Positions 1-12,631 of a stretch of DNA of 64,000 nucleotides are shown here, one piece after another. Made by a program: the position numbers and the translations under genes. Position 1 is the stretch's first letter; each line of letters opens with the position of its first letter. Origin of the DNA: Cryptomeria japonica (taxonomy: Eukaryota > Streptophyta > Pinopsida > Cupressales > Cupressaceae); contig NC_081407.1 in assembly GCF_030272615.1 (NCBI RefSeq), forward strand, positions 144,648,897 through 144,712,896. The letters are read 5' to 3'. The notes under the pieces are model-generated. The model was given only the letters and a program-made list of their open reading frames with translations. It was not told the origin of the DNA and made no database searches.

Positions 1-1560
1 GATTGTCTGAGAGAGAATTGCAAAAAACAAATGGAGCTTTGGAAGGGAAATTGTCTTACGTCGACTGGTAGGCTACTCATGGTCAAAGCGGTTCTATTGG
101 CAATGTCAATCTATTCCATAACTTGTATGAAATTACCTTCAACGGTAGAAGATAGTCTCAATCAAATTTTGAGGAAATGTTTTTGGACTAGCCTACATGA
201 GAATAAAAAGCAGACATTATTGGCTTGGGATAAGGTGTGTAGGCTAAGGGAAGCCAATGAGGCAAGGGTTAGGCAACTCAATATCATGAACTTGGCTCTA
301 GGAGCAAAGCTATCAAGGATGATGGCCAAGTCCAACTTGAAATGGGTCTGGATCCTCAAAAGAAAGTATTTAGACACAAATGATCCAATCAACATCCTAA
401 GGGTCAGGAATCCCCCAAAAGGTTTGGCCATTTGGAATTTCATCTGCGAAAGCAAGGATATTGTGACGAAGCACATCAACTTGAGAAGTATGTAACAACC
501 TCTCTACCTGTTTCTAGGAAGACTCATGGGATGGCCACCAAAAGTTGTGTGTCGATCCTAATTTATGTAATTATGGAGGTGTTGTCAAGATCAATGGCAT
601 TGATAAATGGTGTTGGAAATCCCTAGAGAATATATATGCCCCCCAAGATCAAAAGGACATGCTTGCAAGTAAATGATAAAAAATTAGGTGGTGTGCTTCC
701 AAGGATGGGGAATACAAAGTGAAACTTGGTTACTGTATAAAGGAAGTGACAGAATCCAACAGTCATTGGCTAGTCAAGCTTTTATTGGGGAAAGATGTAC
801 TTCCCAAATCAAGTGTTTTTCTTGGCTAGCCATACAGAGTAGAATTTTGACACAAGAAAGTTAGCCAAGATAGGTATACAAGAGTAATCTGAAAACTGCA
901 AATCACCTATTATGGACTTGTCCCTTTGCACGATTCTGTTGAAAAAATTTGCTTGGATTGAAAGAGTGGTTCATTTCATGGCCTAGAGGTGTGTACAAGG
1001 GTTATGTTTAACAACGTATGGCCTAGAGGTGTGTAAAAGGACTTTCAAGGAACAATCATTGTCTTAGTGTAAAAAATGGAAGCCTCTATAGTGAAACTTG
1101 TCGATGAAGCGGCCAAAAGGAAAACAAGAAAATCCAATGTTTTCACTAATAGGGATAACAAATTAATGACAAGATTCCCTAGTTTGATGGTCCCAAGGGA
1201 ATATGAATTGGCTCAAATGGATGACTTAGCAAATTGGCTCAAATGGATGACTTAGCAAAACAACTGAAGGATAGAATCTAGCAAGCCTGGAAAAAAGATT
1301 GGATAAATTTTGATGAGGCCTCTTAGGGTAATCCAGACCATGTAGGGGTAGCTTATGTGGCCTGGAATGATCAAGGCCTCTTAGTGATTTGAAATAACTG
1401 GGTGGTGAATTGGCAACTTGAGAGATGGCTTGCTCCTATTCTAGAGACTCTAAATGGCGTTGACGAGTAGTCACATCTTCTGAGTTGGAAATGGGATCAT
1501 GGGATCTAGCAAAGCAATTGGCTTACACATTGAAGCATGAGTTGGGACTAATGCTAGACG
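1..1560 (+). pseudogene. Degenerate L1-type LINE: RT C-terminus, zinc-knuckle region and RNase H
   Basis: A LINE polyprotein remnant on the plus strand. The longest open piece (31-495, 154 codons) has the pattern that follows the reverse transcriptase core in plant L1 elements: STGRLLMVKAVLLAMSIYS, LPSTVEDSLNQILRKCFW, then a W..KY block. At about 895-960 a shifted frame gives NHLLWTCPFARFC, the usual zf-RVT region. Around 1,295-1,390 a further frame reads WINFDEAS, stop, GNPDHVGVAYVAWNDQG, which matches the start of the plant LINE RNase H domain. Stops and frameshifts separate all parts, so nothing functional is encoded. The catalytic RT core would lie left of the window. What is seen is the motif order; the family assignment is from known plant LINE architecture. 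Confidence 0.8.
1206..1257. repeat. 26-bp perfect tandem duplication
   Basis: The unit beginning AATTGGCTCAAATGG and ending GACTTAGCA occurs twice head to tail (1206-1231 and 1232-1257) inside the decayed LINE, just upstream of its RNase H piece. A similar slip lies at about 979-1040, where ATGGCCTAGAGGTGTGTA occurs twice. Both are local replication errors in non-functional sequence. Confidence 0.9.
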
Positions 1561-2250
1561 GGTTTCGAAAAAGATCGTGAGGACAACTATGGTACGCAAG
1601 GACAATTTCTTAAATGACCCAACAGGTGTGGATGTGACAAGGGAGGTCACATTGATTGAGTACCTATTTTTGGAAAGTTAGCCAAGTGACGTATTAATCA
1701 TACATGGAACACCGATATTCCATGTAGGGGAAAGGACCCAATAGTTGTGCACCCTAACTTCGCGCTTCTCAAAATCTTACAACAGCTTACTTGGCAAATC
1801 CCCTACTTATAACTAAGGTTTCAACTAAAGTTTCACGGTCACATCATCAAATATGATGTCACATGAGTATACTTTTTGTCAAGGTGTCCAAAACAGCCCA
1901 AAAAAAATGAGACCAATAGGTGTGCAAAAAAGCCTAAATATTTGTGCAGTTGATGTGGCATCACATGATTGGTTACTTTTCACAGCAAATGATATATTTC
2001 ATTCAATTATTGATACTTATCATATAACTATTGATACAATATTATACAATATACAAAAATTGGACATTACTGGATCCTTTCCCTTAATATTGCTTGGAGT
2101 TTGGAGTGGCACGCATGCTAGGTTGTAGAGAGTCAAGCTTCCATGATAACAACTAACAACTAGGCCTTTTATAAGGTACGGCCCGAATGGTGCGATCATA
2201 ATGACAGCTACTCACTCGACCGGTAACCTTTTCGGAGACGATTTATATAT
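1561..2250. other. No recognised gene; LINE tail or unclassified repeat
   Basis: AT-rich sequence with one 91-codon open frame (1853-2128) that has no recognisable domain or coding character. It may be the 3' part of the LINE or separate repeat debris. A TATATATA run at about 2243-2250 directly precedes the ATG of the next remnant. Confidence 0.4.
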
Positions 2251-2616
2251 ATGGAGAAAATGGCAGAAAAGCCACTTCATTTCCTTCCACTCTTGCGTAA
2301 TCTAAAAGCTATAGCGATGGATACCCCTGTTCTTTTGGAAGCAACCCAATAGCAGATGTGTTTCTTACGTGAAATTTTGGAAAAACGCGTGCTCATGGTG
2401 ATGGAGTCGAAACATCCCCAGATTTTGCGTGCAGTAAAGAAGGTTCTGGGAACTGAGTTCCTACGAGCGTCTCACAAATACAAAGTGAATTCGAGTATCA
2501 CGGCAATGTTCCTCGCCGTTTGTATTCAGATAAATAGATGTGGTTCATGGCTGCTGGGTGAGGTGAGAAAATTTGCAAATTGTGCAAACAATGGAGCTGG
2601 AAAACTTCAATCGTAG
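2251..2616 (+). pseudogene. Unrecognised coding remnant with one internal stop
   Basis: From an ATG at 2251 the frame gives MEKMAEKPLHFLPLLRNLK and continues to 2616, with one TAG at 2350-2352 that could be a decayed CAG. The remaining protein (about 120 residues) looks helical, with charged and leucine-rich stretches (FLREILEKRVLMVMESKHP, ILRAVKKVLGTEFLRASHK). Further downstream, at about 2,850-2,945, another frame reads HMLDADGTTPIIAQAAATQ and ends in YLEPFEE before a stop; it may be the 3' end of the same broken gene. I do not recognise the family. GC content is higher than in the surroundings, which supports a genuine old coding origin. Confidence 0.4.
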
Positions 2617-4129
2617 TCAAGTGGAGAAGAATCGAAATTTGGCATTCTTGCTCTTTGTGATAAGCAATCTGACCAAGCCAGAGACATGATTTGGTAAAAT
2701 TTGTGAGGCGGGGAGGTCTTCAGGGCCGCAAGGATATTAGGGGTGGATGAAAATGATGTAATTGAGGGGAATGACTGGGGCTTAGGCAAAGGGGGAATTG
2801 TGGATTCCAAATGACACGAGACTCATTGAAGAAATAGCTGCAGAGGAGGCACATGTTGGATGCGGACGGAACTACCCCAATCATTGCTCAGGCTGCTGCA
2901 ACTCAGACTGTGTACGAAAATTATCTCGAGCCCTTTGAAGAGTGAGTGATTATACAAACAGTATCGATGATGGCATGGTGATTATAGGTTATAGGTTATG
3001 TTTAGTCATATGTAGATGGTCTAGTTTTCGTTGTACCCAGATTGTTTTTTGATGTTCACTGGTAGAGAACAATGTGAAGAGTACATAAACTATCTTTTGG
3101 TTCCTTTTTGAGTCTATTGCATTTTGGATAGGAAGTAACAGCACACAAGCACCTATTTACTAACTAAAGAAAACTTTAGTAATATGGTACTTTAAAAACA
3201 AATTTTCACTTTTTTTTAGAAAAAAGTCTTTTACTAATTGTTTAATAAAAACACATATTTCTCTCTTATTAATTTTCATATAAATACTACTTGTTAATCT
3301 CTATAAACAATTATAAACAATTAAAAAATCATGATACAGTCTAAAATAAATTACTAAATTATTATAATATTTTATTTTTCTATTTCCCTTGTAATATTAA
3401 GGGAACTTTATATGTATCAAATAACTTTCCCTTCTCTATAGATATGTAGCAAATTCTTCGAAGGGGTAGATGCACTCTCCAAATTGAATCTGTATTAGAA
3501 AAAATCATATAGTTTTAATGAACATTAATATTTTTAAATAACACACTTAATATCATGTGGTATATAAAAACCTTAAGACTTAATCAGGAGGAAACTACTA
3601 CAAATCCATGAAAAAGACAACAAAAAAAATTAGCTCATAAATTTAAAAATTCCAAAATACAGTCAACCCTCAAGTCCATATTGTTACTTTGTTTAACTAT
3701 TTGGGAAATAGATAAATTGCCTTTGTTGTTGTCATTTTTCCTATGAAAAGACAAACATATTATAAACTGGAACTAATTTATTGTTGCCGGCTGTTATCTG
3801 ACTAGTAATTTTTCCGAGTCAGTTGTGTTTTGAAACAAAAAAAAATGTAAAAATACTACATGCCCGAAACAACATTCAATACAAACAACAATCTCAGAAA
3901 AATGCAAATTTCTTTTACTATCTCTAAAACAAAATAGGTCACAACTAACAATATTTCTAACTGCGAGCTGCATACTTCAGCAAACAAAACATGTAACACT
4001 CACTGGAGATAACACAAAACTAGACGAATGTAAGATGCATTAAAAAGACCAAAAAATAAAGAGCTTGTGCTAAGATAATCACTCTTATTGTTTCAGATGT
4101 AACTGTAAGAGAAAGTTGAAACATCCATT

Positions 4130-4235
4130 CCATTGAACAAACCCTAGGCTCTAAACCCTAGAAATCCATAAAAAAAATTTAAAAAATTGAATCCGTACCA
4201 TTGAACGAAACCCTAGGCTCTCTAAACCCTATGTA
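4130..4235. repeat. Duplicated telobox-like block (ACCCTAGGCTCT...AAACCCTA)
   Basis: Two copies of a ~40-bp block, each reading CATTGAACRAAACCCTAGGCTC followed by TAAACCCTA, start near 4,132 and 4,200. AAACCCTA is the plant telobox core found in many plant promoters. It is not a telomere array, because only isolated units occur. Confidence 0.55.
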
Positions 4236-4690
4236 TCCACAAAAGAAACGCAGTAAACATTACCGAAATACATCGCATCATACGCGCATTATACCATTTA
4301 GGTCAGGGATCCGTCAATAAACTCAGAAAAGCAACCAGAGACATAATATATAACCTAAAATAGTTGAACAAACCCTAATAAACCTCAAATAAGTTGTCAA
4401 AGAACAAGTAAAATGTGCGGCAATTCTCTGAATAACAGGGCATAAAAAAGGCCTGCAATCCTTGAGATTGCCGTTGTATATTGATATAGGCCGGGTGAAA
4501 TAAGATGCTCAAATTACTTATCTTGTAAGATTGCAGCACCTTTTGGTATCGGCCGAATCTCAGGAAGCTCAAATCGTTTTTACTGTAACAGACAACAAAA
4601 CTCCTCTTACGGTACCATAAACATCTGAATGAGTTGATCTCGATATATAGGCCAAAGTTAGGTTAAGGACTTAGAAAAGTTTAGGTCAAG

Positions 4691-4770
4691 GACATGATTT
4701 TATTGAGGTGAACTTGAAACGGGGCCTACATACATGATTTTATTGAGGTGAACTTGAAACGGGGCCTACA
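4691..4770. repeat. 40-bp tandem duplication, two copies
   Basis: 4691-4730 and 4731-4770 are near-identical (one difference seen, at the second base). The unit starts with ACATGATTTTATTGAGG after its first base and ends with GGGGCCTACA. This is a recent local duplication in non-coding DNA. Confidence 0.9.
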
Positions 4771-5669
4771 TTCGATGCTTATTTTATTGTCAAGTAAATT
4801 ATCTAGTATATATTACATGCATATTTGATTCTAATTTATAATTTTTTAATAAAGTTTACAACAATTTTTTTTAATAGGAGTCTTTTCAATATCTTGATTG
4901 TTATTATAATATGTTTTAAAAATACACTCATATAGCCATCAAATTTAGATCTTGAAATTTTGAATCATGAGTCAGTAGTTTTGTTGTACTTCAATTTGGA
5001 AGGTCCAAAAGGGTATATTAAGAGAAGCCAATTATCATTTCAATTTATTTTGCATCATTTATTGAATGTCTTCTTTAAATTAGTGTGAGAAAATATAGAA
5101 TATTACGGAGTTTAATTTAGATTAATAGCCAAGCAAAAAAAATATCATAGGTTCATGTGTAAATGACAACAAAGTAAAAGTGTACAACTTTGTATAAGAT
5201 TGTATCATTTGTCATCATATACATGTATTAATATATTACTTCAAAATAGGTACAAAACTTAATGGGAGAGGCATTTGGATGTATTTTTCTCCATTACATT
5301 TTGCCCCACTTTAAGGTGTGTGTAAACCCTGAATAAATCATGTGTCTTTAAGTATGTAGCACTCACAAGTCATGCATATACAATAAAGTAAATATTCACA
5401 CTCAAATGGATGAGGATTCATACTCATATGGGTCCATGTAAAGTAATAGACCTTACAAGATGTGATCATGTAGATATGGATTATGTGAATTTCTCCTATA
5501 GAGTCTTGCAAGGTAGGGAAGAAAAAGATTCCATAAGTATCTTCTAACTTGCAAGACAAATCAAGTACATAAAATGAGAGCATTAGTGATCATGTATACC
5601 CCCTTTATTTGGTTGTCCAACAAGGTGCAATTAAGTGAAGGACGATTGCAATGATAAATCAATAGCAAT

Positions 5670-6573
5670 TGTAGACACTTAAAATCCACGTTCATATTTT
5701 AACCTGACATTTTTATGCTTCCATCAATTTGTATCATTAATCCTACAACACGTCTTACTAATTAGTTAAATAAAAATATTTAAATAATTAGGCAATCTTT
5801 CCTCTAATGGTCAATTCAATAAATCATATTTATTTAATTAATTAAACCAGCTCCCCTTCACTAATTGATTAAATTATATTTAATAAATTCTTGCAAGATT
5901 ATTCCGCTACTAATTAAGCATATAAATGTTATTTGAATTAAGTAACATAATGAACATTCGGGTCATATCATTTTCAAAATAGAAAAAATAATTTCCACCT
6001 CACCATTAAAATCCAAAATTTAACCCTTTATGTCTCCACTCTCCACTTACCCTCCCCTCAAGCATTCACATGTGTGCATCCTATCCCTCCACTCACATTT
6101 AATCTTGACTATCCATTTACATTCTCCTTAAGCCTCCGAGGACTTGTTTACATCTCCCTTCCCCATGCAAATTAAAAACATCTCAACCCTTCACCAACTT
6201 GATATGGTCTTATACACCCACTTGCACCCTCTTATTCATTCTCGCATCTGAATCAAGCATAGCCATCCAATATATGATATAATCTCAACCATCCATAATT
6301 AGAGCTAAAATCTATATAAACCATCATTTGAAGGACATTTTCCATACATGGAGGTGATTCAAAGATCACATATACATACTAGCAACCTACATTTCATACC
6401 AATTATCATTCATCTATATCAAAGAACCCATCCCAAAGTCATGGATGTGTAATACGAGTGTTTAATGTTGCATTTTCTCATTTTTTGTCTTCATTTGCTC
6501 TATCAAAGTTGTGGTTTACTTTGGTTTAGATTGGATGCTTTATATTTGAATGTATTCCTCCTTGTTTTGGTCC
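5670..6573 (+). mobile_element. LTR-like repeat, truncated or interrupted
   Basis: Begins TGTAGACACTTAAAATCC, closely matching the start at 6574 and the reverse complement of 58,231-58,247. An AT-rich part with many TTAATTAA-type words follows, then a CCATCCA stretch and a TATA-like CTATATAAACC near 6,311. This order is also found in the other two copies, so I read it as the 5' part of an LTR. The 3' end is not clear; it may be cut by the next copy, which starts at 6574. Confidence 0.5.
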
Positions 6574-7910
6574 TGTAGACACCTAAAACTGGCACAACTA
6601 ATTAAATGGATTTTATTCATTTAATCATCATTAAATCACCTATTAATTAATTAATATTCATATTATTCTAATTGACTTTTTTAATTAAATTAAGATTTAA
6701 TTAATATACCCTTCTTCTATCTAAGTCATTTAATTAAATTCACAATTAATTAAATACCCCCCCTTCTAGCCATTTTAAATTAAATTCACATTTAATTAAA
6801 AATATCAATTTATTCTCTTTCTCATTTAATTAAAATCCCCTTTGCATCTAAAAAAATCAAAATTTATTGGTAAATCCCCCCCACTTGCAAAATCCTACAA
6901 ATGCAAGTTGCATCCTCTTTTGGCTAAATTAAATCTTTTTAATTTACTAAAATTCCTATTTTCCCTCACCCACTTGCAAAATCCTACATATCCCACTTGC
7001 CTCCTAATCATCCTTCTAGAACGTATCCTGATTAATCCATTTTGTTTCTTCCTAGGTTGCTCACACATGTGTGAGCACATATCCCCTTCTCCCGAGGTGG
7101 GACCACACTTATGGGACCACATTGACTTTAATCCCACTACCCTTTGTAACACTTGTCACAAGGCTAAGCTTACAAATCTGGGACCACATTGATCCTCACC
7201 CTCTCCCCTTTGTGACATTTGTCACAAGGCTAAGCCTTTCAACTTGGGACCACAATCCTCCTTCAATCTTGACCCTTGATTGATAATCAATCTTGGCCAT
7301 CCATTCCTAAGCCTTCAACTCTATAAAATGAGCCCTTGTCTCATATCAAAGGGTCCATGATTATTGATCCAAAATCCACTTTGTATGCATCCTTATTATA
7401 ATTGTTTTGCAGGTTATCAAGGAGTTCTCATTGTGCCTCTCTCAAGCATTAGGCCATCTTAATTGCATCATATCTAGATTTTGTCTTATGTTAGATTAAT
7501 CATTTAGATTAATTGCACATCATTTCATAACATTATCATCTTCATCTTAGCTTAATTAGATCACTTACTTCTTCAATTTGGAAACACAACTCCATCTTTC
7601 ATGTCATTTTCATATCAATAGTTCATATCATTTGATCATCTCACTAAGATCTTAGTTGCATTCCATTTAGATCTTAGAATCATACATATCTCTCGTTCTT
7701 TAGGTAGTCATCCTAGAGATCAAGTGCTCTTCCAAGCTAAGAGCCACCTTGATTTGAAGGATCCTTGGAGATAGAGGAACATGAGACGTGCTTGGGGTTT
7801 TTTTATTTTGAAGCTAGTTTAGTTTCTATTTTAGATTTCTAACTCTAACATAATGTTTCATGTGTGTGCTTGTTGGTTATTTTCTCCTCTTACAGGTTAA
7901 TACCACATTT
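6574..7910 (+). mobile_element. LTR-like repeat, TGTAGACACC family
   Basis: Starts TGTAGACACCTAAAACTGG. It has an AT-rich TTAATTAA region, then a C-rich region with an imperfect ~60-bp tandem repeat (about 7,115-7,255, words GGGACCACATTGA and TTTGTCACAAGGCTAAGC), then CCATCCATTCC and a TATA-like TCTATAAAATGAGCCC at about 7,319-7,334. The likely end is near 7,900 (CA after a CTTACAGG word), but no second LTR, PBS or target duplication was found. The shared start and TATA arrangement with 57,584-58,247 (minus strand), where a polypurine tract is present, is the main support for calling it an LTR. Confidence 0.5.
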
Positions 7911-10470
7911 TAGGCATACCGGTCCAAATTTAGTTATCACAATAAGTATATGAACATTTAACCATATATTTATAGAGAAATAATATAATATATCATGGTA
8001 TAATAATGAGTATGTAACACATGATAAGCACATAAAGAGTAGAGATGTCATCCAAGATTGACAATGATTGTCCCTAGCAAAAGAAAATGGTGATGCAGTA
8101 GCCCTCAATGGTGAAAAACCTCATGTAAGCATTTAAGGAGCTTAAAATAGACACTTGGATTTCCAAGTAGGATCAAATTAAAGATTAGGTAAGTTAGACA
8201 TGACCAATTGTATGAAGCCTAATAGGATCAATAAGATCAGTGGCATTAAGATTGTTAACTTGAGATTTCCAAGTGTTGCCTAAGGTTCCCTCCTCCCATC
8301 AAAATCATAATCTTTTTATTTGCCATTGGGTTTGGGTATGATAATTCAAGTGTCTTGAAGTGTAAGCAACTTCATTTATCCCATAAAGTCTCAACACTTA
8401 GTCATTTTTAGAAGTGCATTGGAGTTTTGTCTAAGTTCTAGAAACTCTTGTCAAAGTCTGACAAGACTTCTTGTACTCTCTCAAGCCTCCGCATTCATTA
8501 TCTTCCTTTAAGTGTTCTTAAGTAGCAGTCTTCACCTTTAATTTTTAAAGTCTTGTCAGACTCCAACTTATCTTCCAGTACTTAGCTTTTGGCAAACGTT
8601 TTTCAAAAGTGTGAGTTCTAAATGTCTTGTCAGTATTTGACATTCAAACTCAAACCTGTTCTCTATGTCATCTTTCATGTTTCAAGTTTTATATTAAAGC
8701 CAGCAAGTCAAGTTTTGAAATAGGTTAGACTTCAACACGGTTTCCTAACCGTGTGCGAGCCCGACCATCTAAGTCATACTCAAAGCTAGAAGACCAAAGT
8801 AGCAAAATTGAACGAAGGCAAAAGCTAGTCACGAAGAGGTTAGAAAAACCTACTAGATTCCAACTCACTTTCCCAACCAAAAAATAAAAGGAGTGGAGAG
8901 TAAATTTATTACTATCAAAATTTGTTTCGGGTTTCAAAATTATATTTGGAGCCCAATACATTATTTTGAACCACGTGATAAAGTTATATCGACATTTTGG
9001 AATGGTTTTAAAACCATTGGCGGCATTCGAATCAGTTATGACAACCACGACTAGACTCACACCTTATTCACATCCATTGAATGATATAATCAAGTAGCAT
9101 CTTAAGTTAGTTGAGACCATAAGGGGTTTTGAAACCCCTTTGTTTTTTCGCTAACTACACATAAGTACAAACAAAGCAAATGGATTTCTTGATAAGGCGG
9201 CCTGATGAAATATGATCTACACAAGATAGATTTGTAATAAAATATTTATCTAAACATTCAAGTAAATTCATTTTGAAGGCGTAGATCAAGACACCATAGC
9301 CTTCATCATTTTATCACTGCAATGCAACATGGTTAATAATACAGAGGTGTTGCAAGAACTTGATAGTTCTGAGTATTATGGGTGCCTCGGGAGACTGTAT
9401 TGTTTTATTACTAGGATGTATTATTTTATTATAGTTTGTATTGTAATGTTCTAATTCTGAATTATATTCATGGGAAAGTGAAAAGTTAAAAGATATAATT
9501 TTGTAACTAATATTCAAGAAGTAATAACCAGAAACTAAAAAGGCTCATTGGGGAGTTTTTAAATATATAATTGATAGACTATGGAAGAGGGCCAAATTTC
9601 TAATCCCTCTTATGCTTTTGCATTCGAGTGAGACTCAATGAGAAAGAGGGCACTTTTTTCAGTTTTGTGAAAGGGGAAGGGCAGAATATTTTTCTATTTT
9701 AGGCATAATCTTTGTACAAGGGTAGAGTAGTCTTTGAGCTATCTATTTTTCATCAAGCAAAAGGAGGAAATATATATTAAATTTGAGTGTTTATGTGTAT
9801 TTTCTTTAATTGTAGATTTTCCTTTGATTTTTCATAGTTGTTCTTTGGTCTCTTCCTATCTTATTAGATTATGCATATGTTTACTATGAAATCTTTGAGT
9901 TATGGGCTATTCATATATAAGAAAAGGAATTAATGATCCTTTCTCTTATTAATCATTCATGGGCATGGGTGGATAATCTTTGTGTTGTTTACCTTTGTTC
10001 ATTTCCTTCTAAATCTCAATCATATTTGCAGTATGGTGATGGCCAGATTTTACTTTTGCCCTTCCTTATTTTTGGTAAAAGCATACCAAAAATTTAGATT
10101 ACATTAAAGAGGGAGTTGTATCTCTAAAATCAGAGGAAAATCACTAATTCAAAAGTGATTTCTCAAACTGTTGGTTACAATTTGTCTTCATACTTGGGCT
10201 AAACTGAGTCAATTTATGGATTATTTTGAAAAGATAAATTTGTTTCCTAACAGATTTTTGGCGAGTCTGCTTGGGAAATGAAGTGTTAGTGCCTTATTTC
10301 CTAAAGAATCTAAAGGAGCCTCCTTGAGGATGAAAGTTAGAGACTCTACATATTGGAGCTTACATAGAAGACCTTTTTGGTAGAAGAACTCCAGTATAAA
10401 AGACATGGCCTTAGTTTCAACCCAGTCGTGGGGAACTCGTTTTGGGCCTTTGGCTTTGCCTTGATACACA
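7911..10470. other. Non-coding repeat debris
   Basis: No recognisable coding. It includes the first copy of a dispersed repeat (8,285-8,560), a short hairpin CACGGTT-TCCT-AACCGTG (8,737-8,754) and a near-perfect palindrome AAGGGGTTT-TG-AAACCCCTT (9,121-9,140). The open frames at 8725-9060 and 10221-10523 on the minus strand show no domain. Confidence 0.45.
8285..8560 (+). repeat. Dispersed repeat, copy 1 (second copy at 16,505-16,760)
   Basis: A ~260-bp block with words CATCAAAATC, TTGGGTTTGGGTAT, TGAAGTGTAAG, ACTTCATTTATCCCATAAA, ACTTAGTCATTTTTRGAAGTG and CTTTAAGTGT is found again in the same orientation at 16,505-16,760. The second copy abuts the broken RT of a copia element. It is probably part of an LTR or other mobile element of unknown family. 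Confidence 0.75.
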
Positions 10471-10473
10471 AAC

Positions 10474-10844
10474 TTGCCTACAAGGTCAAGAAAATCCATT
10501 CTAAAGTTTGTTGCAGAAAACACACAAGATCCAAATAGTCACATTCAAGCCTTCATTGTTGCTTGTGGGATCATTGGGGTGTTTGAAGAAGATGTGTTTG
10601 TTCATTTGTTTGTCCAATGGACCTCATTGGAGCCACTACAACTTGGTTCCAAAATTTGGAAGATGGATGTATTACAAATTGAGCCACATTAAAAGATAAG
10701 TTTCTTGCAAGATTTTAACCTGTAATTAATGTGGGTGCTCTTTATGCCAATTTTTCAAGATGCAAAAGGAAGAAGATGAAAAGACGAGGGATTTTGTAGA
10801 CTAATTCAATCAGTCATTGGTGAAAATTCCACATGCCCATCTGG
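10474..10844 (+). pseudogene. LTR-retroelement gag remnant
   Basis: Plus-strand frames read KSILKFVAENTQDPNSHIQA, then FEEDVFVHLFVQ, then in a shifted frame DLIGATTTWFQNLEDG and later KKEEDEKTRDFVD-like residues. This is the usual run of the retrotransposon gag domain, with a W-F motif after an ATTTW-like helix followed by a conserved charged region. Frameshifts and stops are present. The remnant is cut at 10,845, where the LTR of the next element begins. Confidence 0.6.
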
Positions 10845-12447
10845 TGTAGGAGCACTCGATGGACTTCATGCCTCCATGAGGCAAATTTTCAACTTATGTT
10901 TTTTTTTGTGTGTCAAATAAGGTTCTATGGACCATTTTCTAATGATTTGTAATCAATCAATGTAATAGGAAGCCCTTTTGGGTCCATGGTGCAAAGTTGT
11001 CAAAATTTAATTTAAGTGGGGTTTAGTTGAGTTTTCATGTTGAGTCTTGATAGGGGATGCAATAAGGTCATAATAGACCATTTATAATGTAGTAGGAGTC
11101 ATTTTAGTTCATAATGTCATATTTTGTCATGTTGTCAAAAAAAGTTGTCATATTGCAAAGTTGCAAACAAGAATGGGAAGTCAAAGAGTCAAGGTGGTTT
11201 AAAAGTTGGTTAGCTGGTTTTTAATGGTTGGAATAAATTTTTGAAGCATAAAAAATCATGATTACATCATTATAAAGGAGTTTGAATGATTTGGAGGAAG
11301 TTTGGAGCAGTGAAACCCTTAACTTTTGTATTTTTTATGTGTTCCTAACTGTTCCTTTGAATGGTACATTATTGTACGGAGTGATAAAGGCTTGAATCCA
11401 ATTGGAGATGATAATGGGATGAATCTAGTTTTTTTTTTTTTTAAGTATTTTTCATTGTGATTTGCAAAATATATGGCCGCTTTAGTGACTACAGGTCCAT
11501 TTTTCTGAGTTTGTTTTCTTGCAAATTTGATGCTCTTTTGTTTAGTATAGCCTGTACGAACATGATGAGGGTTTGAAACTTATATGATTAAAAAGATAAT
11601 TGGATTACAGAACTTATTCATTCTTACCAGTCTTAAAGAAAAAATGTCATTTGATGGGTCTAACAAGTCAATCTTCCTAACAACCCAATTCAGAAGTTTG
11701 GGTTAATAGTGCATATATAAAATTGTATATTTCTTGATTCCTTGTGTGGAAAGGTCTAAGAATTTGTAGTATAGTTTATTTTTATGTATGCTTTCATATT
11801 CCAAGGTTGTAGGGTTTAATGATTAAGTTTTCTATGTTTCCTTGATGCCCTAGATTGTTTTTACATTGGTTCAAGTCATTTGAGACTCAAAGGGATGAGG
11901 ATTAGATACAATAATCATGGGATTGAATGGGAGATGGTTTAGTAAGAATGAGAAAGTCAAATATGATATTTTTGAAGGGTTTATAAAGTGATTAGGGTCT
12001 TGGAACATATAGAACCAACAAACCCTCTTGCTACCTAGCCTAATTAACCCTTGGACACAACATACCTATCAAGTTTTGAAGAGTTTGGTCCAATGTAACC
12101 CATGACAATTTTGAGATATGTTTGAGAACTCAATAAAGGGTATCTAAAAATCCTCTCACGGTCTTGAGTTGAGGTTTGTATCAAAAGATATTAATGATTG
12201 TTCCTAGTTGGAAGGCTATAAGGAATGAAAGTAGTTTGTGTAGAAGAACCTAAAGGAAGTTTGTAATTTATGAAATATAAATTGTTGGGGTCCTTGAATG
12301 GTTTACTAATGTCATTTACATATACTTTAAGGTGTGTCTATAGGTTTGACAGGGGATTTGGAAATTTCCCAAGTTGTTAAGCCTTGAAAAGTGAAGAAAA
12401 AAGATTAATGTATTAAGGAGAGTTTAGGTGAACCCCCTACCTCTACA
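10845..12447 (+). repeat. 5' LTR of the small retroelement
   Basis: Runs from TGTAGGAGCACTCGATGG to ACCTCTACA. It corresponds base for base, with scattered substitutions and small indels, to 13,490-15,090. Shared landmarks include the TTCATGCCTCCATGAGG block near the start, AAGCCCTTTTGGGTCCATGG, TTGATGGGTCTAACAAGTC and GAGAGTTTAGGTGAACCCCC at the end. Confidence 0.85.
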
Positions 12448-12452
12448 TCAAT

Positions 12453-12466
12453 TGGTATTAGAGCCC
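12453..12466 (+). promoter_or_regulatory. Primer binding site, initiator-Met tRNA type
   Basis: TGGTATTAGAGCCC lies five bases after the end of the 5' LTR. The usual plant PBS complementary to the initiator methionine tRNA reads TGGTATCAGAGC, so one C-to-T change is seen. The position and sequence fix the LTR boundary and the plus orientation of the element. Confidence 0.85.
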
Positions 12467-12631
12467 AATGATCTAGGCAAGTGGAAAATTTTTGGAGTTT
12501 TGTGTTTATCTTTTGCAAGTTGAAGAGAGAACTTCTATGCCAAGAGATAGGTGGTGAAGAAGAGAGGAAACCTAGGTGAGGTGTCACAAAGACAAAAGGA
12601 AGCAAGGTGAAAGAGACTTGCTTGAAGAGAG

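Larger units (their letters stand above)
2950..5669. other. AT-rich intergenic stretch without genes
   Basis: No open frame here has coding character. It contains poly(A/T)-rich blocks, a pair of AAACCCTA telobox-like clusters (about 4,138-4,235) and the 40-bp tandem duplication annotated separately. The minus-strand open frames at 4375-4572 and 5338-5583 look like chance. Confidence 0.5.

Noticed and set aside
4130-4235. Telomere-like AAACCCTA words
   Set aside because: Only isolated units within a duplicated block, so not a telomere array; teloboxes are common in plant promoters.
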